Origin: Torymus aiolomorphi
Taxonomy: Eukaryota > Arthropoda > Insecta > Hymenoptera > Torymidae
Direction of reading: 5' to 3'
Assembly: GCA_036365515.1 (NCBI GenBank)
Contig: CM070876.1
Location: 135,363,394 to 135,427,393 of the forward strand
DNA: 64,000 nt
The notes under the pieces are model-generated. The model saw only the letters and a program-made list of their open reading frames with translations. It did not search any database and was not told the origin of the DNA. The first letter of the stretch is position 1. Every line of letters begins with the position of its first letter. Of this stretch, positions 21,581 to 32,296 are shown piece after piece. The translations under genes and the position numbers were made by a program.

Positions 21581-21993
21581 TAAGCTTGATCGGTGAGTTT
21601 CATGCGACGGCGATCGGGTATGCCGCGAGTTTCGGCTTGACTGACTTGGGTGGCGTCCGCGTCCTTGTGGGGATCGTTCGGTTCGTGATCTATTGATTGA
21701 TTAATTAACGCGCTTCGACGTGCTGCTTCTGCGACAAACCGATCTCTTTCCCTAAGTTCCGCGGCTAACCTTTCCTCGACGGTCCTACGTCTTTGCCGTT
21801 CTTCATTGAGGAGCCTTTCGGCGTCCTCGGCTCGCACGTGCATTTGCTCGAGTATTTCCTCATTTTGGTTTCCTTGCGCTTGCCTAATCCTACTTTCTAA
21901 TTCGTTTTCGCGTGAATTTAATCTTTTTTCGCGCTGCAATAATTCTTGGAAACGCATTTCCAACTCTTCGGCACTGAGTTGTATGTGCGCCAT
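21580..21993 (-). CDS. small coiled-coil ORF upstream of gag (element 1)
   Basis: 137 codons from the ATG at 21,993. The frame is open further upstream but without another ATG. The product is rich in E, R, Q and L with heptad-like spacing (LQREKRLNSRENELESRIRQ and following), so an extended coiled coil over about residues 5-95 is likely, followed by a polar tail. It ends at TAATG, where its TAA stop overlaps the gag ATG by one base, which suggests coupled translation of the two ORFs or descent from one longer Gag. I do not recognise a named family. It could be an N-terminal Gag module that aids particle assembly. Confidence 0.6.
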   Translation of the reverse strand: MAHIQLSAEELEMRFQELLQREKRLNSRENELESRIRQAQGNQNEEILEQMHVRAEDAERLLNEERQRRRTVEERLAAELRERDRFVAEAARRSALINQSIDHEPNDPHKDADATQVSQAETRGIPDRRRMKLTDQA

Positions 21994-22159
21994 TTTTTTT
22001 TTTTTTTTATTGTATATATTTTTTTTTTTCACTGATTCTATATTGAGCAAAACGGTTTTTATGAACGCTTTCCGTATTCCGGTAACTAATTTTTCTAATT
22101 TTGACGAGATCTCACACTGATTTTACGTATTTTTTTTTTTTTGTATAAAAACCCTGCGC

Positions 22160-22191
22160 CAGGTGATTATCCCACACCGCTGTCACCAGTT
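22160..22191 (-). promoter_or_regulatory. candidate primer binding site of element 1
   Basis: On the element strand, the bases just after the 5' LTR read AAC and then TGGTGACAGCGGTGTGGG. A TGG one to three bases inside the LTR is the usual start of a tRNA primer site. I cannot name the tRNA without a comparison. Confidence 0.5.
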
Positions 22192-23739
22192 TGTTACGTC
22201 CCCGCGTGTGAATTTAGATTTCTTAGATTACACTCGCGTACGCTGACAGTTTAAAAAGGACTTAGCTTGTTACGTTGGCCTTGATGCGTGGCTCGGCCGT
22301 CTCGGTGGCGGGCCCCTGTGTTCGAGGGCCTCCGGAGTGGCGTTCTGCGCGGCGGGTTTCCTGGGATGTCGTCCTGCTTGGCTGCCGACGACTCTGCTTC
22401 TCGGTGGATGGGAGTCCCCGTGTGAGTGTGATTCCTCGTGGCTGCTGTCACCACTTCCTGGTTTGTCCCGGGCAGGAAGATCCCTGTTGCTCGGCTGGCT
22501 GCTGCTGGTCGTCGTCCGTGGGGCTGCTCTGAAGCGGGCTGTGTCGCGTTTCGTCGGACGAGGCTGCCTTCCCGATTTAAGTTAGAATAAGACACGAAAA
22601 TGTCGTAATTATTCCGTCGGAACGAGGTAAAATGAATAAACTGAAATACGCGTTCTTTGAAGTAAAAAGGTGAAAGTTATTAACGTTTATTTAGTAAAAA
22701 TACGGATATGAAAATACAATATTCAATCTTATAATCGAAAGTTTATAATATGCGTTACGCGTGAACAATGAAAAGAGAGAGAGAGCTAAGCTCGAGGAGC
22801 TTGTAGCTGGAGCTGCTTGCTCTAGTCGATGGTGGAGAGAGACTGCCTGACTGGCTGCTCTTCTCTGCCTGGCTGGCTCTGTCTGCTGAAGAGAAAGCGA
22901 GTGGTGGGAGCGCTCCGGCTGTGGTGGGGCGTCCTTCCTATTGGTTGAGCGGTGGGCGTGGCTTACGCTGATTGGTTCTCCCGCTCCAGGCTTGGCTTGG
23001 GGACGCCGTTTGTCTCGGCATCTTGTCGGCTTTCTCTTTGAGTTTCGCTTCTCTGCTCTTGCTTATATTCTATATGGCACGTAGGTTCTTTTATTCTCAG
23101 AACTAATTTTATGCGGGCGGTCGTCTTCCAAGAGAGTGACTGCCTCGGCGCATGTACATAAAGGATATTTTTCGCTGACGAAAGATTTATCTTATCGGGT
23201 GTTTGTATATACGGTGGTGTGAGTGTAATTGATAAGAAGAGAGTTGGTGCCTTGAGTTCCTGTGAAAAGATTGAATGTGACGAAGTGTTTATGTGGTGAC
23301 GTATGTGTAGTTGATCATGTTATCTGATTCGTCGCTTTGAAAAGTATAGATTATATTAGTGTATACATTCTTAAGCTATAGAGATATGAAGAGTGACGTG
23401 GTCGTATAGCATTATACGAGCACGTGTACAGTGATATGATGTAATCGAGTGGCGAGTGCGTCCTCGAAGCTCTGTGTGTGGACTGTGCACACTGTGCATT
23501 TACAAGGCTATCTATTGAATGCTGGTGGATGATCGGCTTAAGGTAGACTATCGACGGCCGGTCAGTGGGTAGGTAAGTTATCGACGGCTGGTGGATAATC
23601 GGGTTAGGGTAAGTGAGGTTCTGGATCTGTGAAAAAGGATCAGTGGCTAATAGGCCTTTGACTGAGGGTAACTCTTTATTCTTCTTCAGTGCGGGGAAGG
23701 GAAAAAGATCGGAGTGCGTACTCTTGTCGGGACGTTACA
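22192..23739 (-). repeat. 5' LTR of Gypsy element 1
   Basis: 1,548 bp, the same length as the partner LTR and the same TGTTACG...GTTACA ends. It is followed on the plus strand by the target duplication ACGG. It should carry the element's minus-strand promoter; I cannot place the start site. Confidence 0.93.
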
Positions 23740-24433
23740 ACGGTGATTGGCAGCCATCTTGTTGCAGTCAAGAGCAACAAGTGGCATTTTCGATAGAAGA
23801 GCCACGGTTAAGCCAGCTTTAGAATCATCGCGATTGGACGATGATCATTTAATCGTTGCCGGCTAGTGCAACGAGTCGGAAAGGGGTTCACGCCTCTCAA
23901 TTAACGGACAACCCGCGTGCAGCGTACGCGCTACGAGGTCCACATCACTCAAGCCAAGGAGTACCCGCGTGGAGCCTACTCGCTACGGGGTCCACATCAG
24001 CCCGTCCACGTAGCACCCGCGTGGATATCGCTCGCTACAGCATCAAGGTGCGAGACGCTCGTCGTGCATATAGCGAGGTTTCTACGAGGAAAGAAGAAAC
24101 ATCATCAAGAAGACAACCATCGGAACGCGTGACGTCCGGGAAGCCGAGTAAGTCATCGCCAATGATAATAGGAGCTATGCTCGGACCAGTCCATTATTCG
24201 ACACAAAAGGAAGCGTGCCAGAGGATTGAAAATACACGTGACACAACCGTGTTACACGAAGCACAATCGTGTACCAAGAGGCACAACCGATATATATATA
24301 TATATATAACAATAACTTTTCTAATATTAATAGACAATTTTAAATATAGAGTACAAAACTCACTCTTATAGTAATATGTGATAATGTAATAGTACTCAGC
24401 TGATCATAACCTATAATATTTCCATTGCAAAAA
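23740..24433. other. continuation of the remnant split by Gypsy element 1, with ~54-bp repeats
   Basis: Begins with the target duplication ACGG. At 23,797-23,832 it holds GAGCCACGGTTAAGCCAGCT, near-identical to a copy just left of the insertion (11,728-11,754). From about 23,908 a unit starting ACCCGCGTG and containing CGCTACG/GTCCACATCA recurs three times at 53-55 bp spacing (23,910, 23,963, 24,018). A short TA array is at 24,292-24,308. The 171-codon plus frame over this stretch follows the repeats and has no recognisable domain. Confidence 0.5.
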
Positions 24434-25854
24434 ATGGATATTGATTCATCTGATTCCGATATAGATGAGGAATCAATCATCAGAGATTTTGAGGCAGAAG
24501 GAAAACTGATCATTAATAAATTGTTACCTGCAAAATCATGTCTGAAATATGAAAATACTTATAATAGTTTTATAAAATGGAAAATTGACCAGAAGGCAAA
24601 GTTATTTGATGAAAATGTGCTAATAGTTTACTTTGAAGATTTATCAAAAAAGTTAAAACCATCCACTCTATGGGCGCAGTGGTCAATGTTAAGAACAACC
24701 TTAAATCTTCGACATGGTATCAATATTAATAAATATGAAAATTTAAAAACTCTGCTTAAGAATAAAAATAAAGGTTACAAAGTAAAGAAGTCAAGCGTAT
24801 TAACTTGGGAACAAGTCCAGTTATTTTTGAAAAACAGTGAAGATTTAATATATTTATGTTCAAAGGTATTTCCACATTATTCAATTTGTCTTTTAGGTAG
24901 CTAATTTTTATGATAAATGTATAAAGTGTTCATATGTATTGCAGGTTATTCTTATTTTTGGGATATGCGGTGCAATGAGATGTCAAGAAATATGCGATAT
25001 GAATATGAGTAATATAGAAGACACTGGAAACCAATTCATAGTAACAGTACGAGATACGAAGAATTACTATCCAAGAAATTTTGTTATTGGTATAGAGCTT
25101 TATGGCAAAGTCAAGGACTAAATCAAACTGAGGCCAAATGGTTTAACTACTGACAGATTTTTCCTGCAATATAGAGATGGAGTATGTACAAGACAGGTAA
25201 TAGGTAAAAATAAAATCAGTGAAGTTCCCAAGGCTATTGCTGTGTTTTTGAAATTGAAGGACCCAGAAACATACACAGGGCATTGTTTACGAAGAACAGC
25301 TGCCACTGTACTAGCCAACTCTGGTGCTAATTTAACAACCGTTAAACAGTTAGGTGGTTGGAAGTCAAGTACGGTGGCAGAAAGTTACATAGAACATTCA
25401 TTAGCTAATAGAAGAAAAAATATTTCAAGGTATTATTAATTCAGATAATGCATCTGCTAAAGAAAATATACAAATTAGAACTTCACCAGTTCATAATATA
25501 GTTGCAACTAATGTGTCAGCGGCTACTTCAACAGATGCACATACAGATGATACGGATAAATATCCTTATTTTGACATTGATGGCATCGATGATGCTCAAC
25601 TGACAGATGATTCAAATCTACGAAAAGATTTTGTACAAGAAAATGTAGAAGTCACTAATGATTTTTCATCATATCAAGCTAATAGAACTACAAAAAAAAG
25701 AGTTTTCTTCCAAGACATTAAGAATGCTAATTTGAATAAAGAAGATAGTGCAATGAAGGAGGTTACTTTGAAATCTTCGTTTGTTCAATTTCATAATTGT
25801 GTAATACATCATTTAGTTAATAACAATTATTCAAATTGTGATTTTAAACAATAA
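24434..25854 (+). pseudogene. Crypton-type tyrosine recombinase, one intron, disrupted
   Basis: Exon 1 runs from the ATG at 24,434 to 24,865. A 79-bp GT-AG intron (24,866-24,944) leads to exon 2. Exon 1 is an acidic leader followed by a SAM-like core-binding domain. Exon 2 holds the catalytic domain: GAMRCQEICDM around the first arginine, HCLRRTAA (the H-x-x-R box), GGWKSST and ESYIEHS with the nucleophilic tyrosine position. A variable acidic region and a C-terminal segment rich in paired N/C residues follow. Two breaks are visible: an in-frame TAA at 25,119-25,121 and a frame change near 25,431. Such single-ORF recombinases form the Crypton class of transposons, which move by a circular intermediate. 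As read, this copy is dead. Confidence 0.75.
24866..24944 (+). other. intron of the Crypton recombinase
   Basis: GT at 24,866 and ATATGTATTGCAG ending at 24,944. Removing it joins two frames that carry the two halves of one tyrosine recombinase, so the intron is well supported. Confidence 0.75.
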
Positions 25855-26437
25855 ATATATATTATATTTATTTATAATAATTATTATCAAGTTAAATATT
25901 AATGCCAAAGAAATTGGAATATTTTGTTCATTAGAATGTTAACTACATTAATGTTTTGTATTTCATTAATTTTGTATTTAATGGTTGTCTAAAATATGAA
26001 TAAACATTACTTATTATTAACAAATAAAACTAATAAAATCATGTAAATGGCCCTTCTTCGCATTTGTATTTTATTATATTTTATACCACTCTAACCTCAA
26101 AATCACAACTTTGGTATGATTTTTTGGCGTTCGTGGTATTAAATACTGTTCGAAATTAGTGCGTAAGTCGATTAATTAGCTCATGTGAATTTTTTGTACT
26201 CACTTCGCTCGTCCAAAAAGTCACATGAGCTAAATAATCGACTCCCATTGACTCCCACACCCGTGTCACAATATACTATATATATGTAAAAATGTCGGCT
26301 TGTGCGCATGCGTTTGCAGTTAGATGTCAGTTGGTGTTGTCACGTGACAGGGAGAGAACGACTCACTTTGCTCTCTAATGTTGGGGAGCGGGAGACGTAC
26401 TTTCTTCCCGGGGGGAGAAAAAAATAAATGCTTATAC
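25855..26437. other. 3' flank of the Crypton, with a short hairpin
   Basis: AT-rich. ATTAGCTCATGTGA near 26,176 has an inverted partner TCACATGAGCTAA near 26,221, giving a small hairpin of about 70 bp around a CACTTCGCTCG loop. GACGTACTTTCTTCCCGG at about 26,393 resembles, in inverse, the GGGAAGAAAGTACGTC of the 10.7-kb repeat, which hints at shared element ends. No gene is seen. Confidence 0.4.
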
Positions 26438-26604
26438 ATTGATAATATCACTAGTTACTCGAATACATACCGGGTAATTCTAATAATTCTAATATTCGGT
26501 GGGCTCTAAAAACGTCATTTAATATATATATATATATTTTAGAGCCCACCGAATATTAGAATTATTAGAATTACCCGGTATGTATTCGAGTAACTAGTGA
26601 TATT

Positions 26605-26612
<8 letters not shown>
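26438..26612. repeat. inverted repeat (hairpin), ~68-bp arms
   Basis: GATAATATCACTAGTTACTC through GGTGGGCTCTAAAA on the left is repeated as its inverse on the right, separated by about 40 bp that includes a TA tract. It resembles a small palindromic MITE next to a TA array. Confidence 0.8.
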
Positions 26613-26911
<299 letters not shown>

Positions 26912-29417
26912 GGGTCGTTCTTGTACTTTTCGGTCATAACCGGTCGCAGGGGGTCAACCGTTTTCCACGCTGATTTTTCCTGTGAAACTACATATAAAAA
27001 AAATGAGAAATCCCCAATATTAGCTCCCCATATCCAATATTGAGACAGCGACACCGTGCTGAATTTCGAAAAATTGTCAAAAAATGGCTATTTTCGAAAA
27101 ATTCTGTACGGCTCGTTTTTTGATCGATTTGAATGATTCAAGAAGGAATTTTTTTGCTATTTGAAAAAAAAATTTGTGGAATATAAATATGCAATGAAAT
27201 TTTTACACAAAGGAAAACGTAAATCTAAATATTTTTGTTTTTAAGGTTACCTTGCAACCTTTATAGTTCCTCGAGTTTTGTAGATATTGAGATCGGACAC
27301 TACCTATTTTCTTCCCCTTAAAAAGTGGTTTCATTTTCACTCGGCCAACGATTGATTTGATTAACTGCAAGCAAACATACAGCTTTTTTAAAATGTTCGA
27401 TTTTCGAAAATCGCAATGTTGGCACCCCTGTAACTTTTTTTCTATGAAAATCGATTGGGCTCGTATTGGCCGGAAAAAAAAGTTTTAACCTTCTAGAAAA
27501 CAACCCAATTGATTTCGTTCGGTTTTTTGGATATTTGCAAAAGTTACGAATTTTTCAAAATGGGGGTTTTTCGTATAGGTATCCATTAAGGGCGTGTTAC
27601 ACCTAGTGGCTTCTGAGGCCAAAATCAGCTGAATCGATGGCTTTTCATGGGTCTAAATTACTTGAAATTCATGTATTTATTGCCCAAAGAGTTGAAAATA
27701 TTAAAAATATTTAATTAAATAATTTTAAAATGCTAACAACGACAAGAAAAATTACAAAAACTCTTAAAATTAAGCAATTAAGAGTGGATTTTCAATTTTT
27801 AAAAATAGTTAAACAAATAATTTTAATATTTCCAACACTTCAAGCCATTACTGCATGAATTTTAAGTAATTTAGGACTTGTCCCATGAAAATTCATTGAA
27901 TACTTTTTTAAAAAGGCCACAGAAGCCCCTATGTGTAAGACCCCCTTTAATACGTAAAACACAAATACTCAGTTTCTTGTTTGAGCATCCGCAACAAAAT
28001 TTATATTTCGATACATATTTTTACTATCCCATTTTTTAAAATATTCGAGTGACCGCATTATCGTTTGGATCTGTTCCTCATTGTATCTGTTCTTCAAAGA
28101 TGTGTAAAAGGCTGATAGATCGAACTATATTCATTGCTTAAAGTGTTGTTTCAAATAAACAAAATGAATCCATAGAAAACATAATCTATGGATATACGAT
28201 CCCGGATACAAGAATCTTTCATGGAAAAAGAGACAGTACCATTACAGACGAGCTTTTATAGATATAGAAACAATGTTTTAAAAAGTGGGATAGTAAAAAT
28301 ATGTATCGAAATATAAATTTTGCTGCGGATGCTCAAACAAGAAACTGAGGATTTGCGTTTTACGTATTAAAGGGGGTCTTACACATAGTGGCTTCTGAGG
28401 CCTTTTTGAAAAAGTATTCAATGAATTTTTATGGGACAAGTCCTAAATTACTTAAAATTCATGCAGTAATGGCTCGAAGTGTTGGAAATATTAAAATTAT
28501 TTGTTTAACTATTTTTAAAAATACTTAAAAACCACCTTCAATTGCTTAATTTTAAGAGTTTTTGTAATTTGCTTTGTCGTTTTTAACATTTTAAAATTAT
28601 TTAATAAAATATTTTTAATATTTTCAACTCTTCAGGCAATAAATACAAGAATTTCAAGTAATTTAGACCCATGAAAAGCCATCGATTCAGCTGATTTTGG
28701 CCTCAGAAGCCATTAGGTGTAACACGCCCTTAATGGATACTTATACGAAAAACCCCCATTTTGAAAAATTCGTAACTTTTGCAAATATCCAAAAAACCGA
28801 ACGAAACCAATTGGCTCTTTTTCCAGAAGGTTAAAACTTCTTTTTTCGCTCAATACGAGCCCAATCGATTTTGATAGAAAAAAGTTACAGGGGTGCCAAC
28901 ATTGCGATTTTCTAAAATCGACCATTGTGAAAGAGCTGTATGTTTGTTTGCAGTTAATCAAATCAATCGTTGGCCGAGTGAAAATGAAACCTCTTTTAAG
29001 AGGAAGAAAATAGGTTGTGTCCGATCTCAATATCTATAAAACTCGAGGAACTACAAAGGTTGAAAGGTAACCTTAAAAACAAAAATATTTAGATTCACGT
29101 TTTCCTTTGTGTAAAAATTTCATTGCGTTATTTATATTCCACAAATTTTTTTTCTAAAATTTGACAAAATAGCAAAAAAATTCCTTCTTGAATCATTCAA
29201 ATCGATCAAAAAACGAGCCGTACAGAATTTTTCGAAAATAGCCATTTTTTGACAATTTTTCGAAATTCAGCACGGTGTAGCTGTCTCAATATTGGATATG
29301 GGGAGCTAATATTGGGGCTTTCTCATTTTTTTTATATGTAGTTTCACAGGAAAAATCAGTGTGGAAAACGGTTGACCCCCTGCGACCGGTTATGACTGAA
29401 AAGTACAAGAACGACCC
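26912..29417. mobile_element. 2.5-kb palindromic element with GGGTCGTTC termini, no transposase
   Basis: Two arms of about 1.13 kb (26,912-28,045 and 28,280-29,417) are near-identical inverted copies, with a unique hinge of about 235 bp. The ends read GGGTCGTTCTTGTACTTTTC and its inverse, and both sides are TA-rich. Within the arms I see only AT-rich non-coding sequence; the 61- and 105-codon minus frames are mirror images of arm sequence. The first 16 bases match the ends of the 7.7-kb transposase-coding element at 52,213-59,893 except for one base, so this is probably a non-autonomous relative moved by that transposase. Confidence 0.8.
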
Positions 29418-29423
29418 ATATAT

Positions 29424-29496
29424 ATAATACGATTGCCTTGCTTTTAACTGAAGATTCATAACCAGGAGGTTGTGAGATCAAATTTCGGTCGTGCAA
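29424..29496 (+). ncRNA. tRNA-like sequence (Met/CAT-like), possible SINE head or pseudogene
   Basis: The stretch around GATTCATAACC followed by AGGAGGTTGTGAGATCAAATTT resembles the anticodon arm, variable loop and T-arm (B box) of a tRNA with a CAT anticodon. The acceptor and D-arm pairing is poor. It is most likely a decayed tRNA-derived sequence, not a working gene. Confidence 0.3.
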
Positions 29497-29639
29497 AGAA
29501 TCAACAAAACTGGAAAATACTATACGTCTTTTTTTTCTATTTTTTCTCTACATAAATAAGTATAACGGTTGTACTTAATACGTTTCTATAATTTATTCAT
29601 AAAAATTTATTTATTTACATAACAAATTAAAAAATTTCC

Positions 29640-29812
29640 AAATCACGTGACTTAGCATGTAGAAAAGCATGTGCTTTCTACATGCGAAATTAGTTCGAAA
29701 AAATCACGATATTAATCACATAGTTTAATACATGATTCGGCACGTAGAAAAGCACGTGTTTTTCTACATGCTTTTCTACGTACTTTTCTACGTGATAAAT
29801 CATGTAATAATT
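29640..29812. repeat. cluster of short hairpins around TAGAAAAGCAYGTG
   Basis: CATGTAGAAAAGCATGTG...CTACATG and CACGTAGAAAAGCACGTG...CTTTTCTACGTG lie in close succession, each self-complementary. No coding potential. Confidence 0.6.
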
Positions 29813-29829
29813 TTTACTAGGGTAAGCTT

Positions 29830-30345
29830 TTTTCGCAATTTCAACCGCCATATTGGGTCAGTCATTTTGAATATCGAAAGTCTGGTAGCAAAATCGTGGT
29901 CAGCGACTTCGAAACCTCTGTATTCCAATTTTGAGAAAAACCTAAACTTTTTGCGAATTTTTAAGAACCATATTGGATCCGCCATTAAGAATTTGGATGT
30001 GTGATAGCAAAATCATGAACAGCGACCTCGAAAACTCCGGTATACAAACTGTAAGCAAAATCTAAGCTTCCTTCGAAAATTTTTGACAGCCTTATTGGAT
30101 CCGACATTTTGTATTTCGAAAGTGTAATAGGCTTTTTTCGAATTTGTAACCGCTTTATTGGATTCGCCATTTTGATTTTCGAAAGTATAATAGCAAAGTC
30201 TAGATCAGTGACCTCGAAACTCCCTGCATACCAATTTTCAGCCAACTCTAAGCACTTTTACAATTTTCGATAGCCATATTGGATGCGTCGTTTTGATTTT
30301 CGATAGTCCAATAGTAAAATCTGGATCAGCGATGTTGAATATCGT
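29830..30345. repeat. tandem repeat, ~120-bp unit, about 4.5 diverged copies
   Basis: The core CCATATTGGATCCGCCATTTTG recurs in diverged form near 29,847, 29,967, 30,088, 30,152 and 30,271, followed each time by a stretch like ATTTTCGAAAGT and AGCAAAATCNNGATCAGCGAC. Spacing is about 120 bp except for one short unit of about 64 bp. It ends near Gypsy element 2. Confidence 0.75.
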
Positions 30346-30481
30346 TAATAAATTATTCAATGGTTTAACACTTTTGATAACATCTTCTGTAAGTGCAATT
30401 TAGTTCTTGGCGGATTCATCCATTGGCGGTACAATTTTTTCCATAGATAAATTCTGAATCTTTTGTTTGTTTTTTTAGTAC
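30346..30481 (-). pseudogene. possible coding remnant split by Gypsy element 2 (left half)
   Basis: Read on the minus strand, sequence right of Gypsy element 2 (40,345-40,500) and this piece are contiguous across the GTAC target site and show short open stretches with coding-like composition (for example a FITDHLNRYGEENRAYAEKI run on the right). I do not recognise a family. Stops occur in all frames within about 100 codons, so at best this is a degraded gene or element. Confidence 0.2.
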
Positions 30482-30863
30482 TGTAACCGCGGGTGTCTGC
30501 CGGCTCCTCGCTCGCTGTCTCGTGAGGCTCACACGATCGGGATCGCGCTGTCTCTGTCTCTCTTCCACACGCATACACTCTGCTGGTGCCTCCACTACAC
30601 TCGCGGTAACTATAAAAAGAGAGGACGGCGCGGACGAGGTAACTTTCGAGAGACACGCTGGAGAGAAGTTCACGGCACGATGGCAGACACAAAGATGGCT
30701 GCCGTGACTCGCATAAAGCCGTAGCAGCTTCGCGGATACGCGACGGGCATATTACGCGTCGCGAGACCGGTTTAATCCGGTCAGGATGCTCGCGCCCCCC
30801 AGTGAGGATGTCTCGGCGCGAGTAATTCGAATCCCGAATCACCTACCTCGCTCCCGCGTTACA
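30482..30863 (-). repeat. 3' LTR of Gypsy element 2, internally deleted
   Basis: 382 bp with intact TGTAAC and GTTACA ends. Almost all of it matches the right third of the 1,074-bp partner, while only the first bases match that partner's left end. About 690 bp are therefore missing internally. The target duplication GTAC precedes it. On the element strand the purine-rich GGCGGGATGG just upstream is a fair polypurine tract. Confidence 0.8.
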
Positions 30864-31049
30864 CCATCCCGCCAGATGCTGCTTAGGGGACCTGTGAGCA
30901 GCTCTGTCATCCATGGCCGTCGTCGTACCTATACGTAGGGTGGTAAGGTTTTAGTAGAAGGAGGTTCAAAAAGGGAATTAGGAAGAATTGGAGTCACTGG
31001 ATTTTTTTTTAATTTTTATTAAAAAAAAACATAAAAAAAACTCTTCGGG

Positions 31050-32100
31050 GCTTAGCCCTTTTCAGTTGGCCCAGGAATAAGTCCGGCGCTCCTTGTGGCG
31101 AGCTTGGTTGGGGCAGTGTTTCAACTTCTTTATCCCAAGCTCAGTACACATAAAACACGGGGCGAGCGCCTGCGCGTCTAATGCCCCCTGGGCAGCCTTC
31201 TCCTCCTTGAGCGCCTTCCGGAGGCGCTTCTCTTCTTTCTGGAGACGGCGCTGGGTCTCTTCTTTAGCCCGGCACGCCGTCCCCTCCGTCTCTTCTCTGG
31301 CTCATCTGGCCTCTTCCATGCGCTCCTGCGCACGAGCCAGACGAGCCTCTTCCATGCGCTTCTGCGCACGAGCCAGACGAGCCTCTTCCACCTTCCGCAA
31401 GGCGGCGCGGTGTAGCCTGGCGGCCTTGGCCTCTGCGGTGGCCGCGAGCTCTTCTCGCCGACCCTGGGCCATTTCGACCCATTTGCCGGCTTGCCGCTCG
31501 CCGGCCTTACCGTGGCACTGGAGAAAATCCTTCGATGCGGACAGGGCAGCGTCCTCCGCAGCGCGTGAGGACTTGCTGAGGCGCCGCGCCTCCTCAAGGG
31601 CCTGCTCCACCGGGACTCAGGCCGCACCGACTTCATCGGCCGGTACTCCTTTTGGGACCTGGGTCGGAGCATCTTCTCCTTTTCCTTTTGCGGTCCGAGC
31701 CGCGCCGGCGTCAACATCCGGCGCACAATGCTGGGCTCGGGCCGTCTCCTCTTCGGGGACTCGGCCAGCACCAGTCGGCTCGGTGCCACTTCTTGAGCCC
31801 GGGTCCCGCTCGCCTCCCGCTGCTCCTTCGGGGGATGAGGTCGCCGGAGCGGGGACGGATCGGCGCCGTGTCGGCCGGCCTCGAAGGTCCCCTTCTTGGC
31901 TCCGGTGCCTCTATCTCCTCAATCACGAGGGTGGATGGCTCTTCCATTGATGGAGGTTTGAGCGTCACCACATCAATACCCTCCACCACCTGCTCCAGGA
32001 AGTCGATGACGGCGGGGTCAGGTTGACAGTGGATTAATCCAGCGATCACCCGCTTCGCTGTTTCCGCTACCTCTGGAGTCAGGCCTGGCATGTCCTGCAA
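31050..32100 (-). pseudogene. charged downstream ORF remnants of element 2
   Basis: Read on the minus strand, three partly overlapping frames make up one decayed ORF. The first, from about 32,100, has a PEVAETAKRVIAGLIH helix and an acidic EEIEAPEPRRG tail. The second, 31,610-31,302, is an Ala/Glu/Arg coiled coil with a 14-residue direct repeat (EEARLARAQKRM / EEARLARAQERM). The third, near 31,180-31,080, ends with CFMCTELGIKKLKHCPNQARH, a CxxC...C...H pattern that could bind zinc. I recognise no named family. The long plus-strand frame opposite is a composition shadow. Confidence 0.45.
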
Positions 32101-32296
32101 CAGGCAAATTGATCCCGGAAAGAGGTGAGTATGAGGATCGGAAAAGAAGGACGAACACGGGTTTAGCTTCAGGGTGATATGGTGGTGTAAACGTGTGATT
32201 CACGCTTCTCTCTTTTAAGAATACCTCCAAGGGTGCATTCTTAAATTCAGTGCCATTATCGGAGAGAAACACCTCGGGGACACGAACCGCAGACAT
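32018..32296 (-). pseudogene. integrase fragment of element 2, truncated before the catalytic Glu
   Basis: This frame holds FLSDNGTEFKNAP with the second catalytic Asp, and then TPPYHPEAKP. At the point where the catalytic Glu should follow, the sequence changes to unrelated residues, so a deletion has removed the integrase C-terminus. What follows is probably the remains of a downstream ORF. Confidence 0.65.

Larger units (their letters stand above)
11764..23739 (-). mobile_element. Gypsy/Ty3 LTR retrotransposon with envelope gene (element 1)
   Basis: An 11,976-bp element bounded by TGTTACGT...ACGTTACA LTRs with a 4-bp target duplication ACGG (11,760-11,763 and 23,740-23,743). Read on the minus strand, the order is 5' LTR, a possible primer site beginning TGGTGACAGC, a coiled-coil ORF, gag, pol (protease, RT, RNase H), a macro-like segment, integrase, envelope, a purine-rich tract and the 3' LTR. 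The domain order and the downstream envelope match insect endogenous retroviruses (errantivirus-like Gypsy elements). Two frame breaks in pol and one in env mean that this copy, read literally, could not make every full protein. The nearly identical LTRs indicate recent insertion. Confidence 0.9.

Noticed and set aside
23856..24371. 171-codon plus-strand frame
   Set aside because: Follows a 54-bp tandem repeat, and its reading continues into a TA array. No recognisable domain.
31093..31950. 285-codon plus-strand frame, Ser/Arg/Ala-rich
   Set aside because: Antisense to the charged ORF of Gypsy element 2. Its length is explained by high G+C, and it has no domain.
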